DNA from: Owenia fusiformis
Lineage: Eukaryota; Annelida; Polychaeta; Sabellida; Oweniidae
DNA: 64,000 nucleotides
Direction: 5' to 3'
Assembly (NCBI GenBank): GCA_903813345.2
Contig: CAIIXF020000005.1
Span: 8,065,375 to 8,129,374, forward strand
Positions 11,374-21,820 of the stretch are shown here, in pieces. Position 1 is the first letter of the stretch; every line of letters starts with the position of its first letter. Under the pieces are notes generated by a model, which ran no database searches, was not told the DNA's origin, and saw only the letters and a list, made by a program, of their open reading frames with translations. The position numbers were made by a program, and so were the translations under genes.

Positions 11374-13341
11374 ATGGCGGAAAAGGGTATTTCGGAAGGC
11401 GTAGAACCGGGTGCGCCTCTCCCTCAATTTTCAGGTAGAGGTAGAGGTCGAGGTAGTGGTCTTCTAAGGTATAAAGATGCAGAGGTATCTTTTGGCGGTG
11501 CGCCTGACAGTGGGTTGTCTACATTGAAGCCCCTTGACTCAACCGTCCGTATGGCGTCCAATTTTGACCTTGATCTAGATAAAACAGAAGTTGCGGGAAA
11601 TGAGTCCGAAAACCCGTCAAATACAAATGTGTTGAAACCGCCAAGTGGTAAACAAGTAGACGGTGGTGAATTACAAGGGTTCACAGATCAAGGTGCTCGT
11701 CCGAAAACTCCGAAACAGAGGTTACATTTTAATGAAACGGTAGAACAAATGCAAAATGATAGCCGCACATATGAAAATTCTGTCAATCAGGTATATGGTA
11801 GTATTCCGAGGCAAGGTTTACCTCCGCCGGTATCAAACACTAGCGTACCCTTTGACCTTTACCGGGGCCATGAAAATGCAAAATTTTCCCATCAAATGGT
11901 TAATACAGGTGTTCCGCAAACTCGGTTGTCTGAGTATCAAACAAATGTTCCGAGGTCGCAACCGGAGCTCAGTCGAGATTTCAAGCCAAGCTACCAATCA
12001 ACAAGTGGTCGGTTAAATAGCGGGGCCGATAGGCCATCGTACGAGGGAGCTCGAGTGACACATAAAAGTAGAAATCAGAGTCCGCCGCCCATGGGTGCGT
12101 CACTTTATTCAGGCCCAAATCAATTGTCCCAAATTCCCAGTGTGTCCGAATCATCACTTAACTCTGTTAATCAGACAAGCCCCGAAGTCCCATTCTTTCC
12201 CCCGCTCCCTATCAATGCTCCTCATGAGGTAACCGTTCCCGAGGGAAAGTGGTCATTTATACCGAATAGCTCAAAAACTCCAGAAATTCAGTCAATAAAC
12301 GCAAATAAGAGTGAGCCACAAAAGTTCAGAAAGGACGCGAAAATCGGTGTTTATGACGGAACTTCCAGCTTCAGTGATTTCTTCACACAATTCAAGATCG
12401 TTTCACAGTGTAACAGGTGGGATGACGAAACTAAGTTGTCACAGTTAGCATCCAATTTGCGGGGCGAAGCACTTAGTGTTTTGACAGAATTATTTCCGGC
12501 CGGTGGAATTCTCGTTTATGATGAACTAGTTAGCGCACTGAATGATCGATTTGAACCCAAACACAAACATGAAAAGTTCAGAAATCAGTTGAAATCTCGA
12601 AAACGACAGCGAAATGAAGATGTTATGGCTCTCGCATATGATATCAAACGATTGGTACGTCTGGCTTTCCCAAGCGCTTCCTTTGAAGAAAGGGAAAGGA
12701 AGGCATTGGAAAGTTTTAAAGACGCACTTAACGACCAAACAATCGAATGGTATGTGTTTGAGAAAGATCCCGTAACATTAAATGAGGCTTTGCAAATGGC
12801 AGTCAAATTTGAAATTTTTCACGAAGGGCGGAAAAGCGCGGGTAATTTGAACGCGGTAAATCAGGCCTCACCTGATAAAAACACGGATAATAGGTTAGAC
12901 AGAATTGAGCAAAAATTGCAAGAAATAGGTCAAAATCATGTTATTCAAGGTTCCGGATCGATTAACCAAATGCTGCCACAGCGTGGGCAATTCATGCAAC
13001 CCGGTAATACGTACATTCCCAGACCAGTATATTACAACCCCCAAAATAATCATGGTGCACAACAATTCCAAAACTCGCAGCGTTATCCGACAGCACCACG
13101 TTTCCCAAGCCCCGCTCACAATAATTCGCAAGGGTGGGAACCCAGGGTATACAACGGTAATCCCGAGTTGGCTTGTCAAAATTGCGGCGAATGGGGTCAC
13201 GCGTTTTTAGAGTGCCAACATAACAGAGTATGCTTTATATGCAAAAGTGAAAATCATCTTGTAAAACAATGCCCGGATAATCCGAGGAACAGAGCTTTTC
13301 CTAGGGCAAGAAATAACAATCAACGGCGTTCGGTAAACTAG
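11374..13341 (+). CDS. gag: Gag polyprotein of the Ty3/gypsy element
   Basis: 655 residues from the ATG at 11374, which has a good context (AACAAATGG); the frame is open 39 nt further upstream but without an ATG. Residues 1-310 are low-complexity, rich in Ser, Pro and Asn, with an RGRGRGS patch near the start. Residues about 317-482 are the retrotransposon capsid domain, marked by IGVYDGTSSFSDFFTQF, LASNLRGEAL and a basic FRNQLKSRKRQ segment. Two CCHC zinc knuckles, each CX2CX4HX4C, lie at C601-C614 and C620-C633 and bind the RNA genome. The protein builds the virus-like particle. Pol follows in the -1 frame and is open from 13317, so the frames overlap over 25 nt before the gag stop. A -1 ribosomal frameshift there is likely. 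Confidence 0.93.
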   Translation: MAEKGISEGVEPGAPLPQFSGRGRGRGSGLLRYKDAEVSFGGAPDSGLSTLKPLDSTVRMASNFDLDLDKTEVAGNESENPSNTNVLKPPSGKQVDGGELQGFTDQGARPKTPKQRLHFNETVEQMQNDSRTYENSVNQVYGSIPRQGLPPPVSNTSVPFDLYRGHENAKFSHQMVNTGVPQTRLSEYQTNVPRSQPELSRDFKPSYQSTSGRLNSGADRPSYEGARVTHKSRNQSPPPMGASLYSGPNQLSQIPSVSESSLNSVNQTSPEVPFFPPLPINAPHEVTVPEGKWSFIPNSSKTPEIQSINANKSEPQKFRKDAKIGVYDGTSSFSDFFTQFKIVSQCNRWDDETKLSQLASNLRGEALSVLTELFPAGGILVYDELVSALNDRFEPKHKHEKFRNQLKSRKRQRNEDVMALAYDIKRLVRLAFPSASFEERERKALESFKDALNDQTIEWYVFEKDPVTLNEALQMAVKFEIFHEGRKSAGNLNAVNQASPDKNTDNRLDRIEQKLQEIGQNHVIQGSGSINQMLPQRGQFMQPGNTYIPRPVYYNPQNNHGAQQFQNSQRYPTAPRFPSPAHNNSQGWEPRVYNGNPELACQNCGEWGHAFLECQHNRVCFICKSENHLVKQCPDNPRNRAFPRARNNNQRRSVN

Positions 13342-16300
13342 AACCTGGTGATGTAGCGGGCCATACATTGCCAAGGGGTCATCCTTGGTCCTTGAATAAA
13401 AATGAAAATGAAAGTGTAGTCAATTTAAATAAAAGTACATGTATTGAGCGCGGAGTTAACTCTAATAGGTGGCCACCTCAGTTGTCAAAGGAGTCAAATA
13501 GTAAAAGTCGCGTTGATTGCGAATCGAAGTTACAGGGCAAAGAAAGCCAAAGCAGTAAAATAAAAACGAGAAATGACGAGAATAGTTTAGAAAACAGTGC
13601 TGAGTGTAGTAATGGAACACGTGGTAGTCAAATCGAGTGTAGTAAACGCGATGTAGACATTCCAGGTACACGTAGATTAAAGAGCCACCTGGGCTCCAGC
13701 GGAATTCCTCCTGCATCATCTAGCTTAACTTCTCCATTTGTGCTGGTCGATCGTAAGGTGATTAACTCGGTGAATACGCATAACTTGAACGGTGTGGATA
13801 ATTGTGTTCTTGGTACGGCCGTCCATTTGAATGATCCGTCCCCACCTGAAGTCAATTATGGTAATGAACCCGTAGAAAGGATCGCCTCACAAAGACCTGT
13901 TGAACTTGAACAAATATCGTATGATTCGAATGAATATTCAAGGGTAAACAAAAACAAATTTGAGTTGCGAAATGATGGTTTGACAAATTCCGCCGGAATT
14001 AGTGTTTGTTCGGAGACTAATGATCCCGAGGGAGAAAGTAGTATTGGTAGTTCGTTATCAGCAGACGAGTTTAGTTGTTCAGAAAGTTCGAAAAATTACG
14101 TAGAAAAGTTTGATGATACTCCTCTCCGCGCAAAGAACGCATGTACTGAGAGTACTGAGAAAATTAGTTCTGTTAACGAAACTTTGAGTGCCGAAAAATG
14201 TGTGACTTCAGATAGTGAAATATTGAATTCTGTTCAAGGACCCGGCAATGTATGTGACCCTGAATTTGATTGTCAAAATCATAGTGAAACTCACGAGGGA
14301 TTGTATCTCAATTTATGCGTTAATGGTCTAGAAATTAGTTGTTTGGTCGACACCGGTGCGACATTCAGTGTTATATCGTTAGACACTTACAATCTTTTGA
14401 AAACTGACAATCAACCTCAACTTCAACCCGCAAATATGAATTTAACGGTCGCGGATGGAGGACAATTGAATATATTAGGCAAGGGAGATTTCAAATTAAC
14501 ATTAGCAAAAGATACAGAGTATGAAACCCTTGCAACCGCTTTGATGTACGTTGCGGACATAGAAATTCCAATGGTATTGGGATATGATTTTCTTAAGAAA
14601 CGAAATGGTGTGTTAGAAATCGCAACGCAGACATTGTATTTAGAAAATTTGCCGTTCAAGTGTTCAGAATACTCTCAAGTGCCGAGAACATGTAAAATAT
14701 CTGTACAAAAGAAAACGCGCATTCCACCCCAGACTGAAACCATAGTCTTGGGTAAAATTGAAACTGATTTACCAGTTGTGGAAAACATGATAGTAGAAAT
14801 GAGTGAAAGGGCAACAGATATTAATAATCTCATGGTCGCGAAAGTGTTAATATCCCCCTCGCAAGCAAAATGTGTGCCACTTCGAGTTGTCAATTTGGGT
14901 AATGAACCAATAATGCTCTTTCCCGGGACTCACATAGCCGATAGTGAAACAGTTCAATTAGAATCGGCAATCGAAACAAACAAATGTGCACCGACATTAG
15001 CGCCCATATTAGAGGAAAGGGTTGCCTCTCACGTGCAACCACTTATAGATGGTTGCAAAGATAACCTCACTACCGAACAGACAAACAAAGTTGAAAGTTT
15101 ATTAAACAAGCATGCAAACGTTTTTTCGAAAAATAAACAAGACTTAGGTAGAACTGGGTTACTTAAACATAAAATCAATACAGGTAACGCAATACCGATT
15201 AAACAACGTTTGCGCAGGTCGAATATCCAAAATAAACATGCCGCAAAAGATGAAATCGAAAGTATGCTCAAAACAGGTGTTATTGAACCGTCAACAAGTC
15301 CATGGGCGGCAAATTATTTACTTGTTGATAAGAAAGATGGCAGTAAACGTCTAGTAATTGACTATAGAGCTTTAAATCAATGTACCGTTCGTGACAGTTT
15401 CCCACTCCCGCGAATTGATGATACTTTAGAGGCTCTAGAAGGCTCATCATGGTTCACAAGCCTCGATTTGACAAGTTCTTACAATCAGTTACTCTTAGAC
15501 CCGGCTGATAAACACAAAACGGCGTTCGCAACTCCGTCAGGTCTATATGAATACAATGTGTTACCATTCGGCTTATGTAATGCTCCGGCGACTTTTGAAA
15601 GATTAATGGAGTTTGTGCTGGCCGGATTAACATATGAAACGTGTTTATTGTACTTGGATGACATAGTTTGTTACGGGAAGACTTTTGAAGAACAATTAGA
15701 TCGTCTAGACACTATTCTCTCAAGAATAGGAAATGCAAATTTGAAGTGTAATCCGTTGAAATGCGAATTGTTCCAAAAATCCGTCAATTTTCTCGGACAC
15801 ATTGTCAGCAGTGAGGGAGTGAAACCAGACCCAGCGAAGCTCAAGGCCGTATCCGAATGGCCTGTGCCGAAAAATGTCAAACATGTAAGAGCATTCCTTG
15901 GCTTTTGCAGTTATTACCGCAAATTTGTTAAAGGTTTCTCCGAAATCGCCCGGCCGTTGCAAAGACTTACCGAAAAATCAGCGCATTTTGACTGGACACT
16001 AGAGTGTATTGAATCATTTGAAATGTTAAAAAGTCGGCTGATTGATGCTCCGGTATTGAATTATCCAAAACCGAACGTTCCATTTATTGTTGACTGCGAT
16101 GCAAGTGGTACATCTCTCGGAGGGGTTATAAGTCAAGAAATTGACGGACGTGAGCATGTCATTGCGTACTTCAACAAATCACTAAATAAACAACAAAGAA
16201 ATTACTGTGTGACTCGTCGTGAACTATTAGGGGTCGTTGAATCAATTAAAGCGTTCCATCATTATGTACACGGTCAACAGTTCACAGTACGAACTGATCA

Positions 16301-18140
16301 TGGGTCACTAACGTGGCTAATGAAATTTAAAAATCTTGAAGGCCAACTTGCGAGATATCTACATATCCTGAGTGCATATGATTTTGTTGTTGTGTACCGC
16401 CAAGGGTCCCGCCACCTTAACGCCGATGGATTATCACGTCGCCCGTGCGGTAATTGTAAATATTGCGCAAGAGTTGAAGAAAAAGAAGTGCATAATACTG
16501 AATCCGGGAACTGCTGTTTAATTGGTAGTCACATTGAAATAAATTGCAATGCAAATCCAATTCTCATGTCTATTAGGCCGATCAAGAAGAAGGTTAAAAG
16601 GCAAAATAAAGCAAAAACGCAAAATACGCCTTCCTCAGCTCCTGAAATATTTAAATGCAATTGGTTACCGAGTATGTCACAAGACGACATCCGAGAACAT
16701 CAAAACAATGACCCGTGCGTAAAATCTGTAACGTCGTGGATTAAAAGTAAACAACGACCCAGGTGGGAAGAAATATCAAATCAAAGTCAGTCTGTTAAAG
16801 GCTACTGGGCTCAATGGGATAGACTACGCATATTCAATGAGATTCTCTATCGTAAATACATAAATGAGAGCACCCATGAAATTCAATGGCAACTGATCGT
16901 TCCGGTTTCTTTTCAAGAGACAGTAATGCGAAGTTTACACGAAGAAGGCCATTTGGGGGTCAACAAAACATTGAAACGCGTGCAATCAAAATATTATTGG
17001 CCCGGATATAAACACAAAATTGAAAACTTTATAAAGCAATGCCTATTGTGCCAGCAACGCAGAAATCCCCAACGTACGCCCAGAGCTCCAATGAAGCAAT
17101 ATAATGTCGGGTTTCCCCTTGAACGGGTAGCGTTGGATATTCTTGGTCCTCTCGTTGAAAGTACAAATGGAAACAAGTATGTGCTTGTTATCCAAGATTA
17201 TTTTACAAAGTATACTGAAGTGTTAGCAATGCCGAATCAAGAAGCCGTTACAGTCGCAAATGCATTCCTAAAAGAGTTCGTATGCCGCTATGGTTCACCG
17301 CGCATCTTGCATTCAGACCAAGGTCGGCAGTTTGAATCACACCTTTTTCAAGAGTTATGTAACATTTTAAACATCGACAAGACACGCACGACTGCGTTTC
17401 ACCCGATTAGCGACGGTATGGTTGAGAGGCATAATCGCACGCTCGAGTGCATGCTCAGCAAAGTCGTCGACAAGGCCCAAAGAGACTGGGATGAACATAT
17501 CCCATTCTTGGCTTCAGCGTACCGGAGCGCCGTTCACGAATCAACCGGGTTCAGCCCTGCTAAATTGATGTTCGGCCGTCAACCGGAACTACCATCTGAA
17601 CTTGTATTTGGTCCGCCCCCCGAAATCACTAACCAAGGTGCAACGACCACTAATCGAACCGCATACTGTCAAAATTTACAGGACAAGCTATTGACCGTTT
17701 ACGATGCGGCAAATGACAAAATAAAAATTTCAAGTGACAAGCAAAAGCGAAATTATGATCACCGAGCCTATAAAACCAAATTTGAAAAAGGTGATAAAGT
17801 TTGGCTATTCAATCCGGCTGTACCGAGGGGAATAAGCCCCAAATTGCATAGGAAATGGACCGGCCCGTTCACCATTGTAAACAAACTGTCCGATCTTGTG
17901 TTTCAAATTCAAGGGGAGAAATTCTCCCGGGTAGTACATGCGAACCGGTTAAAGCCACATTTCGGCACCTTGCCAAATTGGATGGTGACTGCAAATACGC
18001 CCGATATTGACAATGTAAACAAAGAACCCGAAGAAAGCGACGAAGAAATTGATACATTACTAGATAGTGACACATTGATAGAACGCCGAGGGAGGGTACA
18101 CAAAAAGCCATTATGGATGAAAGATTATATAACTGATTAG
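13317..18140 (+). CDS. pol: Pol polyprotein: protease, RT, RNase H, integrase
   Basis: Open in the -1 frame relative to gag from 13317; there is no need for its own start codon. Counting residues from 13368: 1-310 is a Ser/Asn/Glu-rich spacer with no known domain, unusually long. Aspartic protease follows with LVDTGA at 326-331. Reverse transcriptase has DLTSSYNQ, LPFGLCNAPATF and the YLDD catalytic box at 762-765. RNase H begins with D909 in FIVDCDAS and contains a TDHGSL segment. Integrase has an HHCC zinc site beginning H1191/H1195 and the catalytic triad D1257, D1317, E1353, giving a D,D35E spacing. A GPF motif at about 1499 marks the C-terminal GPY/F module. I see no chromodomain. All catalytic residues are present and there is no stop or frameshift, so the element may still be active. 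Confidence 0.95.
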   Translation, partial: QSTAFGKLEPGDVAGHTLPRGHPWSLNKNENESVVNLNKSTCIERGVNSNRWPPQLSKESNSKSRVDCESKLQGKESQSSKIKTRNDENSLENSAECSNGTRGSQIECSKRDVDIPGTRRLKSHLGSSGIPPASSSLTSPFVLVDRKVINSVNTHNLNGVDNCVLGTAVHLNDPSPPEVNYGNEPVERIASQRPVELEQISYDSNEYSRVNKNKFELRNDGLTNSAGISVCSETNDPEGESSIGSSLSADEFSCSESSKNYVEKFDDTPLRAKNACTESTEKISSVNETLSAEKCVTSDSEILNSVQGPGNVCDPEFDCQNHSETHEGLYLNLCVNGLEISCLVDTGATFSVISLDTYNLLKTDNQPQLQPANMNLTVADGGQLNILGKGDFKLTLAKDTEYETLATALMYVADIEIPMVLGYDFLKKRNGVLEIATQTLYLENLPFKCSEYSQVPRTCKISVQKKTRIPPQTETIVLGKIETDLPVVENMIVEMSERATDINNLMVAKVLISPSQAKCVPLRVVNLGNEPIMLFPGTHIADSETVQLESAIETNKCAPTLAPILEERVASHVQPLIDGCKDNLTTEQTNKVESLLNKHANVFSKNKQDLGRTGLLKHKINTGNAIPIKQRLRRSNIQNKHAAKDEIESMLKTGVIEPSTSPWAANYLLVDKKDGSKRLVIDYRALNQCTVRDSFPLPRIDDTLEALEGSSWFTSLDLTSSYNQLLLDPADKHKTAFATPSGLYEYNVLPFGLCNAPATFERLMEFVLAGLTYETCLLYLDDIVCYGKTFEEQLDRLDTILSRIGNANLKCNPLKCELFQKSVNFLGHIVSSEGVKPDPAKLKAVSEWPVPKNVKHVRAFLGFCSYYRKFVKGFSEIARPLQRLTEKSAHFDWTLECIESFEMLKSRLIDAPVLNYPKPNVPFIVDCDASGTSLGGVISQEIDGREHVIAYFNKSLNKQQRNYCVTRRELLGVVESIKAFHHYVHGQQFTVRTDHGSLTWLMKFKNLEGQLARYLHILSAYDFVVVYRQGSRHLNADGLSRRPCGNCKYCARVEEKEVHNTESGNCCLIGSHIEINCNANPILMSIRPIKKKVKRQNKAKTQNTPSSAPEIFKCNWLPSMSQDDIREHQNNDPCVKSVTSWIKSKQRPRWEEISNQSQSVKGYWAQWDRLRIFNEILYRKYINESTHEIQWQLIVPVSFQETVMRSLHEEGHLGVNKTLKRVQSKYYWPGYKHKIENFIKQCLLCQQRRNPQRTPRAPMKQYNVGFPLERVALDILGPLVESTNGNKYVLVIQDYFTKYTEVLAMPNQEAVTVANAFLKEFVCRYGSPRILHSDQGRQFESHLFQELCNILNIDKTRTTAFHPISDGMVERHNRTLECMLSKVVDKAQRDWDEHIPFLASAYRSAVHESTGFSPAKLMFGRQPELPSELVFGPPPEITNQGATTTNRTAYCQNLQDKLLTVYDAANDKIKISSDKQKRNYDHRAYKTKFEKGDKVWLFNPAVPRGISPKLHRKWTGPFTIVNKLSDLVFQIQGEKFSRVVHANRLKPHFGTLPNWMVTANTPDIDNVNKEPEESDEEIDTLLDSDTLIERRGRVHKKPLWMKDYITD

Positions 18141-19107
18141 TTAATTGCGAGTTAAACCGAATTTAATTCGAAATCGTACGCACACTTATGTAGATCGAAG
18201 AAAGTGAAATCGTTGCGCATGCGAACTTGGTTAAATGTTATATTATCTATTTACAGCGCTAGCATAGACTAAATATTCATGAATGTTGTGAGTTAATGAC
18301 GAGTGTTGCGCAAGTTATGTCGGAAATTGAACGTAGAAAGGTAAGAATTACATGTATTGAACGTTATTTTGTTGGTTGTAAAAATTACCGTGATGAACAA
18401 AATAATATATACGTTTTATGAACAATTGGTATTATGAGGTCTAAAAAACATTTGCGCAATTTATTAATATGTGCCGCTAGGTTAGTTTATATCGTATATT
18501 TGGTAGAAAGTACATATTAAAGATGAAGTAATTAGGTATGCGACCGATAATTGGTGGCATTAATATGCGATTTATTCTTAGTGCGTATATATTCATGAAT
18601 GTTGAATATGTAGTTATGTGAATAAACGATTAGTTTTGCGCAATTTATATCGAGAGTTAAACGTGGACATATAGAAATTGAACGCTGTCGTCCTTAATTG
18701 TTGTAAATAACGAAATGAACAAGTGTAAGCGTTTCGTAAACAATCAGTATTTGAGGTCTATCAAACAATTATCATGTGAAATGCCGTTCGTTAGTTATAT
18801 ATCGTAGAAATAATAGATAGTACATAGCATATTGGCGATTTAAGTAACAATTTAAGTGCGACCGATAGTCTGATTAATATAATTATAATTATACGCGATT
18901 TAGTATTTGTACTTATAATGCCGCCGAGATTATGCAGTGTGAAAATATATTTGTATTAGTTTAATAAGTGTTAAAATACTCGATATTATTAGACTTAACG
19001 TTCTAATACTAAAGGTAATTAATTATGCAAATCAGGTCGAACCAAAAATGAAAAACATATTATGTATCAATGTCGCCTTACGCTGTTATTAGCAATATTA
19101 TGAAATT
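18141..19107 (+). other. noncoding spacer between pol and ORF3
   Basis: Nearly 1 kb with no ORF over 60 codons. It consists largely of two diverged direct copies of a ~316-bp unit (18274-18589 and 18590-about 18905). Such a spacer may hold a splice acceptor for a subgenomic ORF3 message; several AG sites follow pyrimidine tracts but none stands out. Confidence 0.7.
18274..18905 (+). repeat. diverged ~316-bp tandem duplication
   Basis: TATTCATGAATGTTG starts both units (18274 and 18590). Further shared words keep the same order and spacing: TTGCGCAA (18306/18636), GAGGTCTA (18436/18753) and GCGACCGATA (18540/18858). Offsets are 316-330 bp. Identity is modest, so the duplication is much older than this insertion. 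Confidence 0.85.
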
Positions 19108-19932
19108 ATGTTCCAGTCGTGTCCGTTCTGCCCTGTAAGACTTAACAGCGTCTATGATCTGGTACACCACTATGAACTTAGCCACACTCCAAGGTTCAAA
19201 TGTCCGTACGATTCGTGCTCATTTATAAGGGACAATTCGTTCCCGGAGATGGTGGTAAACCATATAATAAGGTCTCACATAGCACCCCAGTACTCCAGGG
19301 CCAAGCTGAAAGACCAGTGGCAACGGCGTTTCGTTAATAATTCCCGTAAGCGGCCGACAGAGTTTAGTGACATAGATCTACATGAAAATATGATGGTAGC
19401 AAGTAAAAAATTCTATGCGTCTCAATCACCTATAAAGAGTAATGACACAAATTTGAACTACTCACCCTTATCCAGTGCAACTTCCGATTCGAAATCTGTT
19501 GGTAATGCGTCACCCTGTGACTTAATGAGCCCCAGTGCAAAAAGTGATACCAGTTCATGGAGGGAGCAATCCCCGGGGCAAACCAACTGGACCCCCAGTG
19601 ATATCATGGGCCGAGAGGAGGCGAGACTCTGGGACATGAGGCTCACTGCCTCAGATATTAAACACGTGGTACACGTTCCATCTAAGTACCCGCCGATGGC
19701 GCAACCAGAGGAACAACAGGCGCAACCAGAGGCGCAACCACAACCAGAGGAGGACAAAGAACAACCAGAGGTGCAACCACAACCAGAGGAGGAACAGGAA
19801 CAGCAGGAAGTGCAACCACAACCACAGGAGCAACAACCACAACCAGAGGAGGAACAGGAACAACAGGAAGTTCAACCACAACCACAGGAGCAACAACCAC
19901 AACCAGCTCATAATTTATGGAGGGCCTGGTGA
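19108..19932 (+). CDS. third ORF: C2H2-like zinc finger, Pro/Gln/Glu tail
   Basis: 274 residues starting at ATG 19108, in the position an env gene would occupy. Two zinc-finger-like motifs open the protein: CX2CX12HX4H (C5, C8, H21, H26) and CX4CX14HX4H beginning at CPYDSC. A basic, Ser/Asn-rich middle follows (SRKRP near residue 80). The C-terminus has tandem QPQPEEEQEQQEVQPQPQEQ units of 20 residues (60 bp) at about 19720-19910. There is no signal peptide or membrane segment, so it is not an envelope protein. The fingers suggest nucleic-acid binding: chromatin targeting, regulation of the LTR, or capture of a host finger are all possible. I do not recognise a family. It sits within the element and is intact, which implies selection. 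Confidence 0.75.
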   Translation: MFQSCPFCPVRLNSVYDLVHHYELSHTPRFKCPYDSCSFIRDNSFPEMVVNHIIRSHIAPQYSRAKLKDQWQRRFVNNSRKRPTEFSDIDLHENMMVASKKFYASQSPIKSNDTNLNYSPLSSATSDSKSVGNASPCDLMSPSAKSDTSSWREQSPGQTNWTPSDIMGREEARLWDMRLTASDIKHVVHVPSKYPPMAQPEEQQAQPEAQPQPEEDKEQPEVQPQPEEEQEQQEVQPQPQEQQPQPEEEQEQQEVQPQPQEQQPQPAHNLWRAW

Positions 19933-20774
19933 TCCAAATTTAACATTGTGACTTTTATAATGCAGGTTCCAAGAGTGACAATTTTGTTTACCATGATACC
20001 ATGTCATGAACCATATGGAATATTTACTTCAGTGACCGATGACATTAGTGCCAGTTCCCGGACTTCATTCATGCTGATGCTATTAAGATGTTTATTTACT
20101 TATGCTAATTATGCCAGCTGACTTTACCTGTTTACTATGGAAAGTACTACGATTTGTTATTGTTGATACCGAGTGCAGCTGACCCTGATATATTGTATTA
20201 TTATACTGGACAATCTCATATATTAACTTTATTTTTTTATTACATGTTGACATTTTATTATATGGCTTTATGGCTGATACTTTTGTAATGTACAGACTTT
20301 AGTTTGTACATTTGTATTGTAATGCCTTGATGGGCATTTAATTTTACAATCTTGCCAGATTGTGGATGTTGGGGAGGTTATATCTGACATGATTTATTAT
20401 TTGTGAACATCTTTGCATTTACATTTTATTACAATTGTAGCTATATTGCATTCTATGTACCTTGATAATTTTTTATTGTTTCATGTTTGTTTATATATAC
20501 CAGGGTAAATGTTGTTACACTTAGGTGACATCTATTTTTGTGTTCCGAAACCTAAAGGTATAAATGGTTGTTCCTCCAGTTTATTATATGTTGCAAAGGT
20601 GACATCTATTTTCGTTCGTACTATGACACTACTGTATTTGATTGTCATGCCATCTATATTACATTGCTTATATGGTTTTACTTATACTTAAATAGTTAGA
20701 TGAACATTGAGGTAGCTAGATAAGTGTTTGATATTATATTTTATTTTATATTGTAAGATCGTGGTCGATCTTAA

Positions 20775-20793
20775 GGCGAAAGGAGGGATGTGG
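20775..20793 (+). other. polypurine tract
   Basis: The purine-rich run AAGGCGAAAGGAGGGATG lies immediately before the 3' LTR, as expected for plus-strand priming. One C and one T interrupt it. Confidence 0.7.
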
Positions 20794-21794
20794 TGTGACG
20801 GACTTGGGTCCTTATATGTAATATTTTCAAGTCTTCTATCTCTCATTCATATTTATTAACAGTATTGTACCATTGTCAACCAATCACCATTGTGTATTTA
20901 GTTCCAGTTCTTATTCTTACAGAGGCCGGTGGCTTTTAGTCAGTGGCACACTTATATTAATATTGTACATCCAATCATTTATGTTTAATTTGTTCTGGTC
21001 TATAGTTATGGACACCTCCTTCAGTATTTAGGTCATAAATAATATTTTGACAGGATAGCCACGTGTAATTGACCAATGGGCAAGTCTGATGTCTCTGTTT
21101 TTGGGATAATCCCTGCCCCTTACTTTGTCTCTGGGGGAGTATATAAGTGCCCCCACCCTCAGAAACATCAGGTTTTTGCGCCCGCCGGTTTTCGCGTTCG
21201 GTCTCCTCCTCAGTAGGATAGGATTCAAGCTATATGTCTGGATATATATAAACACCTCGTGACATGGAAGCTTGGGTGAGTTATTAGCTACAATCAACAT
21301 TACTGACCAGGTTCGCCTATTTCATTTATTCTTATATACCTTTTTAAAGCTTGACCTGTGACTTTAGATTTAAACTTCCAAATTATTATATATTTTCTGG
21401 ATAAGGCGTTTCCTGGTTGAGTATTTTGTTGTTGTATTGATTTATTGTTTAGTTGCTTGACTCACTTGATTGGTTGTTCTTTAATTGTACTGATTTATTG
21501 TTATATTCTCACACTGCATCGGGCGGTCATAAATAGCGTAATAGGTAAAAATATAACGACTGATATTGTTTGATTGTAATTGTAGTTTGTGAACACATCT
21601 CTGTATGAATAGTTTTAGTATGCATTAAAAGACTTTGATTTATAGAAACATATATATTTATTTTGTCCTTTTATTCATTACATTAAATTCAAACTCCCTT
21701 AATTACTTTCCAAATTCATTTCCCGACAATTAACTTTCTCAGACGCACTTTAATATATCCAACCCCTTACGCCTGCCTACGGCGGGTCGTTACA
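20794..21794 (+). repeat. 3' LTR of the Ty3/gypsy element
   Basis: Same 1001-bp sequence as the 5' LTR. It ends 22 bp before the AG splice acceptor of the first visible NFYB coding exon. Its TATA box (21140-21147) and ATTAAA (21624-21629) lie in the same orientation as NFYB. Confidence 0.95.
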
Positions 21795-21820
21795 CTAGTT
21801 TGTTTTACCATTTCAGATAG

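Larger units (their letters stand above)
9801..21794 (+). mobile_element. complete Ty3/gypsy LTR retrotransposon, 11,994 bp
   Basis: The order is 5' LTR, primer-binding site, repeat-bearing leader, gag, pol (protease, RT, RNase H, integrase), spacer, third ORF, purine tract and 3' LTR. The integrase follows the RNase H, which defines Ty3/gypsy rather than Ty1/copia. The two LTRs have the same length (1001 bp) and I found no difference when reading them against each other, and all three ORFs are intact, so the insertion is recent. Flanking bases CTGG (9797-9800) and CTAG (21795-21798) could be a 4-bp target duplication with one mismatch. A tRNA-Ser primer recalls Mag-type elements, but clade placement is inference. 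At 12 kb it is long for the group because of the leader, the spacer and the third ORF. Confidence 0.95.

Noticed and set aside
19458-19911. Leu/Val/Trp-rich minus-strand ORFs
   Set aside because: They are the antisense of the Pro/Gln/Glu tandem tail of ORF3; the apparent hydrophobic composition is a by-product of CAACCA-type repeats.
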